A stretch of DNA of 64,000 bases from positions 43,270,501-43,334,500 of the forward strand of contig BSBM01000486.1 of the NCBI GenBank assembly GCA_027924585.1. Direction: 5' to 3'. Below, piece by piece: positions 46,168 to 58,490 of the stretch (positions are counted from its first letter, which is position 1; each line of letters starts with the position of its first letter). The notes under the pieces are model-generated. The model made no database searches, had not been told where the DNA came from, and saw only the letters and a program-made list of their open reading frames with translations. The DNA comes from Larix kaempferi. Taxonomy: Eukaryota; Streptophyta; Pinopsida; Pinales; Pinaceae. A program made the position numbers and the translations under genes.

Positions 46168-48863
46168 TGTTGGTACCAGAATGTGCACCATCAAAAATTT
46201 AAATTCCAGCAGCACATATGTAAATAGGGACCCTGACTTTCGCTGCAGGAATGTTCACTAGCAATTTTTGAAAAATCCATAAGTGTCCTAATTGGCCTAA
46301 TTAGTTCTCCTTATCACAAATATTTAAATCTTGTGGTTGGTATTCACCTTTTTGCATTCAAAACTTCATTGGACAAAGTCCAGGTTCTTATCCCCTGAAA
46401 ATATTTTTGCGTCAAAGGTTGTTGTGGTTATGTCAAGTTTACAATTTGGCTTATTTTGCAATATTTTCGTGTCTTTTATACCGATGGTCTTTTGATTGTA
46501 TCCCGGGTGCTAGATTGTTCTAAAAAAGGAAAAGGTTAAAAGGTTATTATTATAAAATCATTTTTATAATTAATTTTATTTTAATAATTCTTAATTTGCT
46601 TCATAAAAAATATGCCAAATCTTAAAAAACAAAAGCTTTTGGGCTTTAGAGCCCAATTCCCAAGTCTTTCCAGATGAGGTCCATTTTCATTCCACGCCAT
46701 ATTCAAAGTCACGAGCCAAGTCCTTCACCACAAGTGTTAAGTCAAACATGAAAGAAACTCTCACTCACAAGTCGCTAAGGAGAGACCCACATGGAGCCAA
46801 AATCTTACAAAACACGTCAGATAAAGTGATGGACACTTATGCATATAAAGGTGTGTAAAAGCTCTTACCAGCTTCATGTAGGATTATTCTCACAAAGTAA
46901 AATTAAAAACATGCATATCAAATGCCGGTTGAAGTTTGGAGCATGCTTCTTGTGTGTGCCCACGTAACTAAAGTCATCAGCAGGCCCAACATCCATGCCT
47001 GGTGGGAATTACTAGATGAGAGCTAAAGCCTTCTTATGTATTTTGAAATGCCTATTTTCATAAAGGCCCGAGCTTAAATGTTATCGAATCTCACAGTTGA
47101 GACCAAACGCCCAAGTGGTGAAAATTCAATTCCAGGTGTTCGACGGTGTTAATATTGAAGGAGAGATCCATGAAGAGGGTTCAGATGATGAAGTCCATTC
47201 AAATGGAAAGCATAAAATATTCAAATTCCAAAGCCATAGCATTAACAAAAATTCCCTTCATTATCTAGCTAATGAATTTCGGGAATTCATTGTGGATAAA
47301 CTGTAGAAAATATTTAGAAATGGTTTAAAACCCACTTCCAGAACAGGTTCATTTACCTCAATCACAAGCGATTTCTGAAATTTCATAACAGTTGAGGAGA
47401 AATTCAACCCTGTTTATGACGAATTTTTCCAGAATTTTACTGTGCCCGGTTTTCAATGCCGAGGTGTAAATTCTAGAGCATCTAAGTTTCAATACCACAC
47501 CACTGGGTTGTTCGCAGTCAAAAGGGTGATTCCGTATTCAATCCACCAACTGAGTAATCAAATATCACAAGGAAGCAGTCCATAATTTTGTAATCAGTTC
47601 CATATTTAATAACGTAAGCTCAATATTCTATTTATTTATATCTATATATCCAACCAGTAACCAACATTGGATCGATATTGAAGCCAAAGGATCAATTGTC
47701 AAAGTTTAGGGTATTCGATGAACATGTGGCAGCTAGAAGAATTCACCAAAGAAGCAGCTCCATAAAGCTCAGCTCATCTTCTTCGATTCAATAGGTGTCT
47801 CTTATCAGTTAGAGATTTTTAACTGGCGGCTATATTCAAGATATATTTTGATGAATCAAAAGAAAAACAATAGTTAATATAAGATTTATCCATATTTCAA
47901 GGAGTTAAATTAACAATCATAGAATCTCATTCAGATTTAGAAGGAACAATTCATATCTCCAGGTGGCAGAGTGTCATGAAGTAGTTCGAGATTGAACACC
48001 TCATGATCAAGGTGTTGGATCATCCAAAATATATGAGATCAAACAATGAACATCTGGAAACCTAGAGTAGACAGTCAATTGAAGATTAATTCCAATATTT
48101 GGAATTATAGGAAAAGCATTCAACAAATCCATTCAAATTTTCGGAAGGAAATTCTCATTTCGACTTTAACATTATCAGATCACTTGTAATCACACATTAT
48201 TTTTATTTTTATTTTTTAGTCAAATGTTAGAATTCCACTCCAAAAATCTTGCAACTTCTAGTTCATTGTAATGTCTATATATTCCATCATTGGGAATGTA
48301 AGTGAAGGTTCCATCCGAGAGGCTGATATTTTTGTATGGGATCCAGATTTATATATTGAAAGCTTGAGACATATACTTTGTAATTTCATTTGGAGGCTTA
48401 TTATCTAAAGATATGTATCTATTTTGAACCATGTTTTATCTATCTTGAGCCTAGATGTTCTGTTGTTTTATTTAAATCATCACTGTTATGAATTCCTTCA
48501 CGTTGTTTTTTTCATTGTGAATGCCCATACTATGACTGAATATTCATGCAATATCTTTTTAGAATGTGTTTCTGAATATGGTGATCTGAAATGTTATATG
48601 TGAATGAAAAGTGTGTCCCACATATCGCCAGTAAGCTCTCAACCAGGATTGTAAATTGATATCATTCTTGCTTTAGCCCAACTTTCCATGTTATTAGCAG
48701 AAGCCTGATGTTTTCAACTGTCTCACACTTTCTCTATCTATAAACAGTCCCTTGATCCCCTTGCACAACCTACCAATATCCAAACCTCAAACAAACAAAA
48801 TTTGAGATTCAAGATGTCTTAAACATGCTCCTTTGCAATCGGGTGCATCTTTAAGTACTAACA
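46168..48863 (+). repeat. L right LTR
   Basis: Starts TGTTGGTACCAGAATGTG and ends GTACTAACA. It keeps the 171-bp block lost from the left LTR. No genes; the 69-codon frame near 47100 is incidental. Confidence 0.9.
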
Positions 48864-48868
48864 GCTTC

Positions 48869-50185
48869 AATCTCAGTAAGAATGGAATACCATCTTGAAG
48901 GAACTTAGAGCTTCAATACTTGGAAGGCTAGGATCCTAAATATTCAAGAAGGGCATGATTTGAATGGATATGTATCCAGTGTTATTGAAGAGCCTACTTC
49001 TTATGCAGGTTGCATTACCTTCAAGAAGAATCAATCCAAAGCAAAAAGAAACCTTTATGATTTCGTCAAAGACAATTTGATACCCATCATTACTCCATTG
49101 AAGACCACAAAGGAATGCTTCGAAACTTTCACAAATTTTATGAGAAGAAGGCACCTAGTCAAAAGAGAGCATTGAAGCACAAGCTTTGACATATGAAGAT
49201 GGAAAAATACCAAGTTGTGGCTTCCTTCTTCAAAAATATATCTCAAGTAAGAGATCAACTCATGAGCATTGGTGTGATGGTCGATGATGATGATCTCATT
49301 CAAACAAGTGTTGATGGTATTCCATCCTCATGGGAGACACTCTTGGCTGTGGTAAATGGTCGATAAGTGAAACATAACTTCGAGATACTATGGGATGATT
49401 TCCTACAGTAAGAATGGTGAATCCGGAGCAAGTATACTACCTCCAAAGAACAGAACCTCGCTCTGGTGGCACGAATGAAAAGAGGTAAGAAATATCACAA
49501 GACATTCTCTCATCAAAAGGAGAATGATTCCAAGAAATTTGATAAGTCTAAATTTAAATGTTTCAATTGCAATAAGAAGGGACATTATGCAAGAGAATTC
49601 TATGCAAAGCAAAAAGGAAATTTCAACAGTAGGTTTCAGGCTTCTACTACTACAAAAGATGAACCTACAATAAAGAATCCATCCGATGATCAAGAGAAAA
49701 AGAAGGAATACTATCTTCTCTCATCCCTTTATGGATCCATTACCACTAGTGCTAAGACATGGCTAGTAGACAATGGCGCATCTATTCACATGACTAGATA
49801 TAGTGGTGCTATCATAGATATAAAGGAAAATAAGTTTTTTTGTAAGGTGGATCTTGGAGATAATACCATTTATTCGATCCAAGCTATTGGATCCACTTAT
49901 TTTTAGTTGGATTCATGAGATGTACTGCATGTGTATGAAATTTTGTTTTTCCCCGGATTAAAGAAGAACCTCCTATCTATTTCGGTTGTAGTATATAAAG
50001 GATTCATAGTTATCTTTATGGACAACAAATCATTCTTGTGGCCTAAGCATCAAGACTTGAACTCTACATCAGTGATTGGAGTTAGAGAGGGAGGTCTCTA
50101 CAAAGTTCCTAGAAAACTCATTCAAGCCATGATCCATGAGATAGTCAATCCTTGTGAGCTATGGCATATAAGGCTTGGCCATCTC
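48869..50185 (+). pseudogene. C2 gag, protease and start of integrase
   Basis: Gag begins in a broken frame with LNGYVSSVIEEPTSYAGC and SQVRDQLMSIGVMVDDDDL. The zinc knuckle reads CFNCNKKGHYAREF, with the last Cys replaced by Phe. The protease has TWLVDNGASIHMTRYSG (49766 on), where copia usually has DSGAS or DTGAS. After a stop at 49904 the next part has EILFFPGLKKNLLSIS and the pre-integrase site CELWHIRLGHL, which is cut at 50185 by S-A. At least six stops or shifts are present. Confidence 0.88.
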
Positions 50186-51632
50186 TGTAATGTCCCCATC
50201 TTGACCCTATTGCATTAATATTGTAAATGATGTAAATATTGTTATTTAGTCATGGTGAGGAGCTCAAGGCCAAGGCCTTACCATTGATTTACCATTCTAT
50301 GTATCGGCAATTAGAATAGATGCATATGGTTCTTGTGTTAGCCGTGCACAATGTAAATTCGGACATCATCTAAATATGCAATTTTAATGAAAAACCCACA
50401 ACCAGCTATGCAATGCAACAAAGAGATGGGGCATGATCTTACAAGGAATAGGGAGGAAAAATAACCAAACCCTTGAGCCATGGAGTCAATCCATGTGTCA
50501 GTGAGAAAACCCATGAGATCCCAACTACCCATTTTGGCTTATGCCCCCAATCATTAAATTCTTCCAAGAGTTGGTTGAGGCAATTAATGCCTTGGGAATG
50601 ATGAGGTATGGCAGTGAATTTCGGGTATGGGCAAGCCATAAATCTAGGAATTCGATTTTTTGCTTGCAAGGCAAGAACTCACCCACATTTTTGCCTTCCC
50701 AAGCCATTCTGAACCACGGTCTTTCCTCTCTCACGCAGCCTGGGGTGAACTGGGGTTTTTCCTTCACGTTTTCACCATTTTCTCTGCATTCTTCCATGCC
50801 TGGGAACTCGTTTTTGGTTAGCACAGTGGCTGGGAGAACAGAACCACGATTTTTTGGGGTTATAGAGGCCATTTCTGCCCATGAATTTCCCATGGACGTT
50901 TTTCTGAAAACGATTATGCTCCTGGGGTTGTTTTCCCATTTTTCAATTTTCGTTTTGGGCTTTCCCACGTTTTTCTGAACTAGTTGAAATCCCATCGTTG
51001 GGCATCCTACTGCAAAAACGCCAAGCACTTGCATTTCTAGCTGTTATGTCCCTCCCTGTTTAGTTTGAACCTGTGAGCAGGAGATTCAGGAGTGGAAGAG
51101 GATAGATTTGGCTTGATGAGCCCAATGAAGTATCCATAGCTCAATGGTTGAGCCACTAGCCTAGTAATTCACCTCTGTCCATCTCTTAACAGCCTGAGAA
51201 ACCCCACTACTAATTGGTTTGGCTGATTCTGGTGTATCTTTGGCTATGTGAGAGCCTGCTTTCCCCTTTTCCTTGTGGAGATCATGCCCAACTCGGGGGT
51301 GGTAGTGGTGTTGAGAGATTGAGGAGCACACTGGCCTACAGTTGGGTGGAACGTTGCAGAAGCGTAGCTGGTTGTTCAGGGACTACTTGGTTTAAGATAA
51401 GAATTCTCATTTGCTAATTTGATATTGCTTAATTGATGAATGACATGAAAATCTGGAATGTATGATGGATGTGTAATGGAATTAAATTCTACTGTGTTTT
51501 CAAGATTTTATGCATTTGCATATCTCCATCTACAATTTATATGAATGCTTATTTGATTAAGTATGGGACTAGATGTCCAGTATTATTGTTAGTGTCCTCT
51601 CCATAGCCTTGTAGGATACGAGGGACATTACA
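50186..51632. mobile_element. S-A: solo LTR with perfect target duplication
   Basis: 1,447 bp begins TGTAATGTCCC and ends GGGACATTACA, an 11-bp perfect inverted repeat. It is flanked by ATCTC at 50181-50185 and 51633-51637 and interrupts the C2 integrase frame. I see no primer site or second LTR, so it is best read as a solo LTR left by recombination. Frames of 145 and 169 codons on opposite strands (about 50525-51034) match nothing I know. Confidence 0.88.
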
Positions 51633-51637
51633 ATCTC

Positions 51638-52250
51638 CATTCCAAAGCACTACCTAGATTACAAAAGATTGTGAAAGGTATACCCATGTTTAAATCTGAT
51701 TTTGATAGTGTTTGTAGAGGTTTCGCTCTTGGAAAAAACATTAAGAAGAGTTTTCCAAGTAGTACTAAAATATCCAAGGGGATCCTTGAGTTGATTCATT
51801 TTGATCTATGTAGTCCTATGTTTGCACCCTCCTTTGAGTGGTTATTTGTATTATATGTGCTTTTCATAGATGGAATCTCTAGCAAGTCATGAGTTTATTT
51901 TCTGAAAGCAAATAGTGAAAATTTCAACAAGTTTCAAGAGTTTAAAGCATTGGTTGAGAATTAGAATGGGAAGCACATTTGTGATTTGAAATCTAATAAT
52001 GGAGGATAGTTTAAGTCCCATGAATTTAATGAATTCTGTCGAGATGCAGGAATAAAAAGACAATTGCATGTACCCTACAAACCCCCCAAAAATGTGGTTT
52101 CTGAAAGAAAGAACAGAACAATATGTGAGGCTGCAAAATCCATGATATGTGATCAAGATCTTCCCACATCCTAATGGGAAAAATTATTCCAACACTGCTA
52201 TTTATATTCAGAACATAATCCATCATGCTATCTTGGGAGAAAAGGCTTCT
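51638..52250 (+). pseudogene. C2 integrase, rest
   Basis: Continues from before S-A. It has KGILELIHFDLCSPMF (first Asp), FKALVEN, DLKSNNGG (usual SDNGG, with Asp changed to Asn), GIKRQLHVPYKPPKNVVSER (Glu) and SMICDQDLPTS. At least four stops interrupt it. Residue changes and stops rule out activity. Confidence 0.85.
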
Positions 52251-53097
52251 GAAGAGGTTCCAAATCTATCATGAATAATGATGTGTGGGAAGTGGTTCCT
52301 AAACCTGATGGGAATTCAATAGTAACTTCCAAGTGGCTTTATAAAATCAAGCATGCAGCAGATGGAAGTACTTAAAAGCTTAAAGAAATGTTTGTGGTTC
52401 GTGGTTTCTCACAGAAATAAGGGATATACTATGATGAGACATTCACTCCTCTCACCAGGTACACTAATATCCAAACCATAATTTCCCTTGCTTTAGTTTT
52501 GGGTTGGAAACTTCACTAGATGGATGGATAGACTTCTTTCCTCAATGGTGAGGTTGAGGAAGAGGTTTACATACAACAACCCGAGGGGTTTGTAATTTAT
52601 GGGAATGAGTACCATGTATGCAAACTTAAGAAAGCCTTGTATGGGATCAAGTAGGCCCCAAGGGATTGGTATTCAAGGATTGACAACTATCTTCTGAGCT
52701 TCAGATTCTTCAAAAGCGAATATGAACCCAAACCGTACTTCAAGGTTGGGAAGAACCAACCATTGATCTTGTTTCTCTATGTTGATGACTTGTTCCTTAC
52801 TAGAGAGGAGCAACAATTAGCTTGGTGAAAGAGAGATCTCACTTCTAAGTTCGAAATGAAATACTTAGATCTTATGCACTATTTTCTTGCTCTATAAGTT
52901 TGGCAAAGGAAAGATGAGATCTTTCTTTCTCAAGGAAAGTACATAGTTGATGTATTGCAGAGATTTAGTATGATGGACTATAAGTCCATGTCTACTCCAA
53001 TAATGTCTAATCTAAAGAAGATACATGATTCATATTCTGGATCATATATAGTGAATTCTACCACGTATAGACAACTCATTGTTTCCTTGATGTATTT
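52251..53097 (+). pseudogene. C2 reverse transcriptase
   Basis: Reads NDVWEVVPKPDGNSIVTSKW, VRGFSQK, YDETFTPLTRYTNIQTIISL, SFLNGEVEEEVYIQQPEGF and LKKALYGIK. The catalytic site FLYVDDLFLT is intact. GKYIVDVLQRFSMMDYKSM follows. Stops (about eight) include ones after SQK, at GIK and near 52828. The frame is cut at 53097 in LIVSLMYF by S-B. Confidence 0.9.
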
Positions 53098-53880
53098 TGT
53101 AATACCCTCACTCAAAAAAATATCAAATTGACTTTACAAGATTTATAATTATTCCTCAATAAAATTAAATCTAAATCTAAAAAAATTATTCTTTAACATC
53201 CAATTATTTTCATCAAAAAAAAAAAGGTGCAACAAAGAATACTTCCCTGAACTCGTAAGCTAGACTTACAGTTGCACAGTTGAATCCCACAAGCTTCCAT
53301 CAACAAAGCTCCTAAGGAAACCACAATTAGGAGGATCGATCTCCTCCCAACCAACCCCTCAGCCATAGGCTGAGAGCCCATGGAGTCCCCCCCCTCAACA
53401 AAACCAAGCTATCCAACACAATCATCAACATAAATATATCACAACATCGATCCTCCATCCTCTCCAAACACCTAAGACTCATGAAGAAGAGTAACCACAA
53501 AGGGAGAGAGTCCCTTCCCCTTCCCTTTCCTCCTATATAATATTTCCCAAACTCCCAAATGGTGGACACATGTCCGCATGCAATAATTCTCATGCAAATT
53601 TCCATTCAATAGATAAATAGCTCATGAATACATATTTTGTTATTTTCTTTTAACCCATTATAAGCCATGATTAATTTAGCTTAATTTTCTATGTTATACA
53701 TTTATATTCTTATGAACCCCAATGTCTTTTAAATACTATAAATATAAACCTACATAATCAAATACTATTTTGTAGGGATAGGACCCACTCATGTGGCCAT
53801 CATAGGTATGTCCCATGTCTACACTATAACCCTGCCATGCCCCCTACAACTAATGCAATATGTTATAGAATGGTGTTACA
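53098..53880. mobile_element. S-B: solo LTR with perfect target duplication
   Basis: 783 bp begins TGTAATACCC and ends GGTGTTACA, flanked by TATTT at 53093-53097 and 53881-53885. The termini form an 8-of-9 inverted repeat, of a type common in plant gypsy LTRs. No coding content. Confidence 0.88.
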
Positions 53881-53885
53881 TATTT

Positions 53886-54076
53886 GATACATAGTAGACA
53901 ATACATATGTTATGCAGTGAGTATCTTCAGTCAGTTCATTTATGAGCCAAGATAGACATTGTGTTGTTCCAAGTATGTGCTTAGATACCTTCAAGGTACT
54001 ATTGCTTATGGACTCAAATATGCTTCTAGTGGTGGAGTGATGTTACTTGGATATGTTGACTCTGACTGGGGTGGTA
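53886..54076 (+). pseudogene. C2 RNase H, first part
   Basis: After S-B a damaged stretch (VSSVSSFM) leads to LRYLQGTIAYGLKYASSGG and YVDSDWGGSI. The frame is cut at 54081, inside SI, by S-C. One frameshift lies near 53975. Confidence 0.8.
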
Positions 54077-54081
54077 GTATT

Positions 54082-55889
54082 TGTTAAATGTGCAACATCA
54101 TGAGTCATTATCCAAGCCAATCTTATGCAGTTAGGATTGGGCCTCATGTGTTGAGGTAGGGAGTCTCAGTTGGACTTAAGAACTTGGAGTAGATTCGTGA
54201 GTTGGACTCAAGAATGACTAAGCCTTCAGTTGTAAAAGTTTATTCCTCATGTGTTGAGGTGAATGCTTTGATGTATCAAAGTTATGATGTTGTAAAGTCA
54301 TGTTGGACAAGGCTCAGGACTTGTGTGTCAAGTCAGATTCTCATGTGGACCTCCAGTTATAGTAGGTACCCATGGGGTGGACCTCCAGTTATAGTAGGTA
54401 CCCATGGGGTGGACCTCCAATTATAGAGTTAGATTCTTTGCATGTTGAAGCATTAATGTTGCGTGATGTATAACTAACCATGGTCACCAATTTCTATTAA
54501 GTATCCTTTAGAGATTGACCACCTCTAGAGTGAATTACTTTAGCATATCATCATTCGGTCCGAGAGTAATATAATATGATCATAGCATTTGACAAATATC
54601 CTAAGCATAATGTGATATGATAGATAATTAAAGTTAACACATATTGACCATGCAGTAAAGACAAGAGATAAATATAAATGCATATAGAAAAAGAGAATTT
54701 GAATTGCTCATGAGATGAGAAAGTGAACTCGAATTGTTAATCTTCAGTTAAAGCCACAATGTCTGCCTCAGTTAATTAAAGAACTCATAGTGGTCACTAC
54801 AAGTAAATCAATCAGCATGATTTCAGTTAATAAAAAATATTATGAGTATAATGCGATATGATAGATAATTAAATTTAACACATATTGACCATGCAGTAAA
54901 GATAAGAGATAAAGATAAATGCATAGATAAAAAGATAATTCAAATTTCTCATGAGATGACTATGTGAAATTAAATTGTTAAGCTTTAGTTAAAGCCACAA
55001 TGTATGCCTCAGTTAATTAAAGAATTCATAGCAGTCACTACAAGTAAATCAATCAGCATGATTTCAATTAATAATAGTTAACTAAGTGTTAATAAAGAAG
55101 GGCTAGTTAACTAAATTGTTTTGCATTTTTTACACTTTAATTAAACTAAAATATGACACTTAAGTTAACCAAAAGACTACACTTAAGTTAATCAAGGGAG
55201 AACTCGAATTGATCACTACAATGATGTAAACAAGAAAGAATCAGATAAGAGAGTTAACTAAGTGATAACAAAGAAGATCTAGTTAATTAAGTGTTATTGC
55301 ATGACAACACATATGTTAAACTAAAAGACGACACTTGAGTTGTGACACTTCCATGAAGACACTTAAGTTAGCCACCTAACTAAGTGGGAAATATTTCAGT
55401 TAAGAGGCGAGTTGATCATGAAGTCAAAAGATAAAAATGGAAGCAGATGCATGTGAAGAATATATAAATATGTTATACAGGATTGATGAATTCAATGTGA
55501 TGTGAATTCTGATCTTCTCCCTTGAAGGAAAGGCACTTCTCTTTGTGTGGGATATTATTTTTGCTTGTTATTAATGTGTTGGGCACATGGCAAGTTGATA
55601 CAGTTGATCTATATTCTCTATTGATCAGTATTCTCTCTTATCTAGAACCGGGGTGCTGAAAGCAATTTGCGAGTTTGTAAAATATGTTCTCTACCATCTA
55701 TCATAATTATACTATCAAGATTTGCTGGAGTTTTTCAGCCTCATTGTTTTGAGGGTTTTCCCCAGGGTACATATTATGTTATGGTTGAATTTTTCACATG
55801 ATTGAATGGTTCATTGATTCAAGTATTTAGCATTTATGCACTTAAAGTTTTAAAGTTCAAAGCTCATCATATTTGCTCAAAAATTAACA
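54082..55889 (+). mobile_element. S-C: solo LTR of a C2-related copia family
   Basis: 1,808 bp starts TGTTAAATGTGCAACATCA and ends AAAATTAACA, flanked by GTATT at 54077-54081 and 55890-55894. Removing it and one GTATT restores the RNase H frame. Its start and end resemble the C2 LTR, so it belongs to the same or a sister family. It contains a 32-bp unit (GTGGACCTCCAGTTATAG) about 2.5 times from 54345, and a 241-bp tandem duplication (54607-54847 and from 54848). Confidence 0.92.
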
Positions 55890-55894
55890 GTATT

Positions 55895-56341
55895 GTGGAT
55901 CGAAAGAGTACATCCGGATTTTGTTTTAGCTTGGGATCAACTATGATCTCTTGGTCCAGCAAGAACTAGGGCTCCATAGCCCAGAGTACTATAGAAGTAG
56001 AATATATTGCAGCTAGTAGAACCTACCAAGAAGTTGTGTGGCTTAGGAAGCTACTTGCTGGGTTGTTCAGTGAGAAGCTTGAGAGTATAGTCATTCGCTC
56101 TGACAATCAGAGCTGCATTAGGATCTAAAAAAACCCTGGGTTTCATGATAGATCGAAACAAATTGACATGAAGTATCACTACATGAGAGACATGGTCCAG
56201 AGAGGTGTCATAAGAATTTAGTACATTACTACTGGTGAGCATATTGCAGATATGTTGACTAAGCCTATGTCTGTGACGAAGTATAGGTACTTTCGAGACA
56301 AGCTTGGCATGGTAGAGAATGCCTCCCTCGCGGAGAGGCAG
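55895..56341 (+). pseudogene. C2 RNase H, second part
   Basis: Continues in frame from before S-C: VDRKSTSGFCFSLGSTMISW, VEYIAASRTYQEVVWLRKLL, IRSDNQSCIRI, PGFHDRSKQIDMKYHYMRDM and EHIADMLTKPM. Stops occur near 55965, 56126 and 56218. It ends with the GAGAGGCAG polypurine stretch directly before the LTR. Confidence 0.88.
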
Positions 56342-56775
56342 TGTTAAAGTTACAACATCATGAGTCATTCTCCAAATCAATCCTCTTTGTCAATATTGAG
56401 CCTTGTGTGTCGAGGTAGTTCCTTATAGGTTCCTGAGTTGGACTCAGGAAACTTGGAGAAGGATCCTGAGTTGGACTCAAGAATGGTTAAGCTTCATGTG
56501 TTGAGACAAGGTGATTCTCTTTGTGCGCGATATTATTTTGAGTCTCTCTTCATTATCTTTCTCTTGCTCTGTAATTGCATCAGGGGTGCTTGATGTTAAA
56601 AACATTCTCTGTTATCTATCAATATAATAAGGAAGGTTTTGCTGGGGTTTTCTCCCTCAAGTCATATAGGGTTTCCCAGAGTAAATTCATGTGTCGAATG
56701 TGATTGCAAATGTTCATTATTATTATTTGATTTCAAGTATTTTTGTAGCTCCAAATTAAAGATTGAAAATTAACA
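56342..56775 (+). repeat. C2 3' LTR, internally deleted
   Basis: It starts TGTTAAAGTTACAACATCA and ends AAAATTAACA. At 434 bp it is far shorter than the left LTR (about 1.1 kb) or S-C (1.8 kb). The middle is missing: GTGTTGAGACAAGG joins directly to TGATTCTCTTTGTGC near 56512. Confidence 0.85.
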
Positions 56776-56995
56776 TCCTTGACACCTGGAGCAGTCATGG
56801 AGAATTCATAGTACTATAGTACATAGAACGATGTCATCCCATGGGACATGCGTCAGATGGCACCCCCGAGCTAAATCACATCATGGCTAAACTATATCTT
56901 CAACCTTAGACAAATTGAAAATTTTGCATGTACGAACTGATTTAATTGATCCCTATGGGCACTATTGAGATATGGCATCATTTCTAGAAAAAATG
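56776..56995 (-). other. Probable G2 leader and gag start
   Basis: On the minus strand the bases just before the TCCTT repeat read MTAPGVK. Joined at AAGGA to the G2 frame left of C2 this is in phase with KEDHEVPIES. It fits C2 having inserted near the start of G2 gag. Further right I cannot recognise G2 sequence, and no G2 5' LTR is identified. Confidence 0.45.
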
Positions 56996-58490
56996 AGGGC
57001 TAACCTTACTAGTGGTCTTGCAAGTTTTTAAAGAATATTATTGAAGGAATTTTATTTCACATTACGAATAATATGGAGGCTATCAATGACACATTTTTTT
57101 AAATGAATCGAAGTCAAGAGAGAAGTTTTGCTATCTTAAAGAAAGAATCTATTGTTAGAATAAGTTGAGGTTGTGAGGTCGTATCAAAGCATAGAAATAT
57201 TGGTCGAAGAATTAAAAAATGGAACACTTGTCAAACAATGAGGAGAGAAAAAGAAAATAAGGAAGATAAAGGAAGAAAAATAAAATAGAGAAGGAGAAAA
57301 GGGTGGAGGAGAATAGAGGATTGAGCGAACACATTAGATGAAGAGGTCAAATTAGGCTACCTAGTATAAAACTCAAAGGGGAATACAAGCGTGAACTCAA
57401 GGGCTTGTCTTGCACTTCCCTTGGGTAATTGTGTTGGTTGATGGTGAAATTATGTAGAGGATTAAGCTTGTGTTTGCATCAAGTGGTATAAAAGCAAGAG
57501 TACCATGTAGAGTAAGTTCAATCCTATTGAGGAAGGTAGCTTGACAACTAAGGTTGTGGATAGAGTTGTATGAAAAGAAGAATGAATTTAGTCGTAGTTG
57601 GGTAGATGTTGTTGAGTCAAAGATTTGAAATTGTGGATAGCTAGCTGTAGGAAATAAAATATCACCTTTTAGGTAGAAAAATTGAAAAAATATTTGAAAT
57701 TTTCAAGTGGCTAGTAGAATATAGCTCCAATAATGAAGCTGCAAAATGAGAAGTCCATAAATGGTTACAAAAAAAAGAGTGAAAGGTGGTATTATGAGAA
57801 ATCAAAGGTATTATGGGGAAGAGGCCTTGAAATTTAAGCTTGCTTGGAGTTGAATATTATGGTTATGCTAGAAGAAGTGGAGGCATCACAAAGGTTTTCC
57901 TAGAAGAAATTGAAGAAGATGAACAAGAAAACCCTTAATCTAGAAAATGTATTAATATTTTAATGAAGCGAAGGATGCCTCTCACTAAAGTTGAGGATTT
58001 AGTACTAATGGAATACATGTTGTTAAAAATGGATGTCTTAGAACATGGGAAAAATATAGATTTCTTAGTTGAAATAGAGGATAATGATTGTGATGCTGAA
58101 TGTGGGATTATTTAGTATGCCCAATATGAAGGTGAGTCCTTCCAAGATGTCCCTTGGGGAACTCAAGTTGAATTTGGTAAAGCGTTGGGGGATTTCTATG
58201 CATGTAGTGATGTGAACCAACAATTTGAGATTGCGAGTGAAAATGACACTACTTGGTTTGCAACAATTAAAGTGGAAGAAAGTCAATATGGTGAGGTAGA
58301 GTACTTCCAAGTACAAAAGGAGCAACAAGTTTTTTTTATTTTTGTCAACGATAGAAGGGAACGTTGTTGTTAAATCAATGATTCTGAATCAACGTATGGA
58401 GAGCCATTGGAGGACATGCATTTGAGGGAAAATGGTTATGTTGATGATTTTTATGTTTGTAATTATAAAGGCAAAAATGAAGTAAGAAGC
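56996..58490 (+). repeat. Unrecognised duplicated sequence, copy 1
   Basis: Matches 62508-64000 over its length in the same orientation. It contains TGGTATAAAAGCAAGAG near 57487, close to the initiator-tRNA primer site, so the upstream part may be the end of an LTR. Further on it encodes a protein-like stretch with LMEYMLLKMDVLEHGKNIDF, FQDVPWGTQVEFGKALGDFY and NDTTWFATIKVEESQYGEVE, broken by stops. I know no family for it; a retroelement gag-like ORF is a guess. Confidence 0.6.

Larger units (their letters stand above)
41986..48863 (+). mobile_element. L: short non-autonomous element with 2.6-kb LTRs
   Basis: LTRs at 41986-44549 and 46168-48863 both start TGTTGGTACC and end in TAACA. The internal part is only 1,618 bp and has a gag remnant but no pol. 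Flanks GATTC (41981-41985) and GCTTC (48864-48868) match at four of five bases and probably are the decayed target duplication. The shape is that of a LARD-type derivative of a gypsy element. Confidence 0.88.
40794..56775 (+). mobile_element. C2: old copia element broken by four further insertions
   Basis: Left LTR, primer binding site, gag, protease, integrase, RT, RNase H and right LTR appear in copia order, separated by L and three solo LTRs. Without them the element is about 5 kb. Coding parts have many stops and shifts. TCCTT occurs on both sides (40789-40793 and 56776-56780) as a possible target duplication, but the left LTR start is diverged, so this is tentative. Confidence 0.88.

Noticed and set aside
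50525-51034. 169-codon minus-strand and 145-codon plus-strand frames in S-A
   Set aside because: They overlap on opposite strands inside a solo LTR and match no family I know.
51134-51175. A functional tRNA gene
   Set aside because: Only the D-arm-like part is present. No GGTTCRA box B or closing acceptor stem was found.
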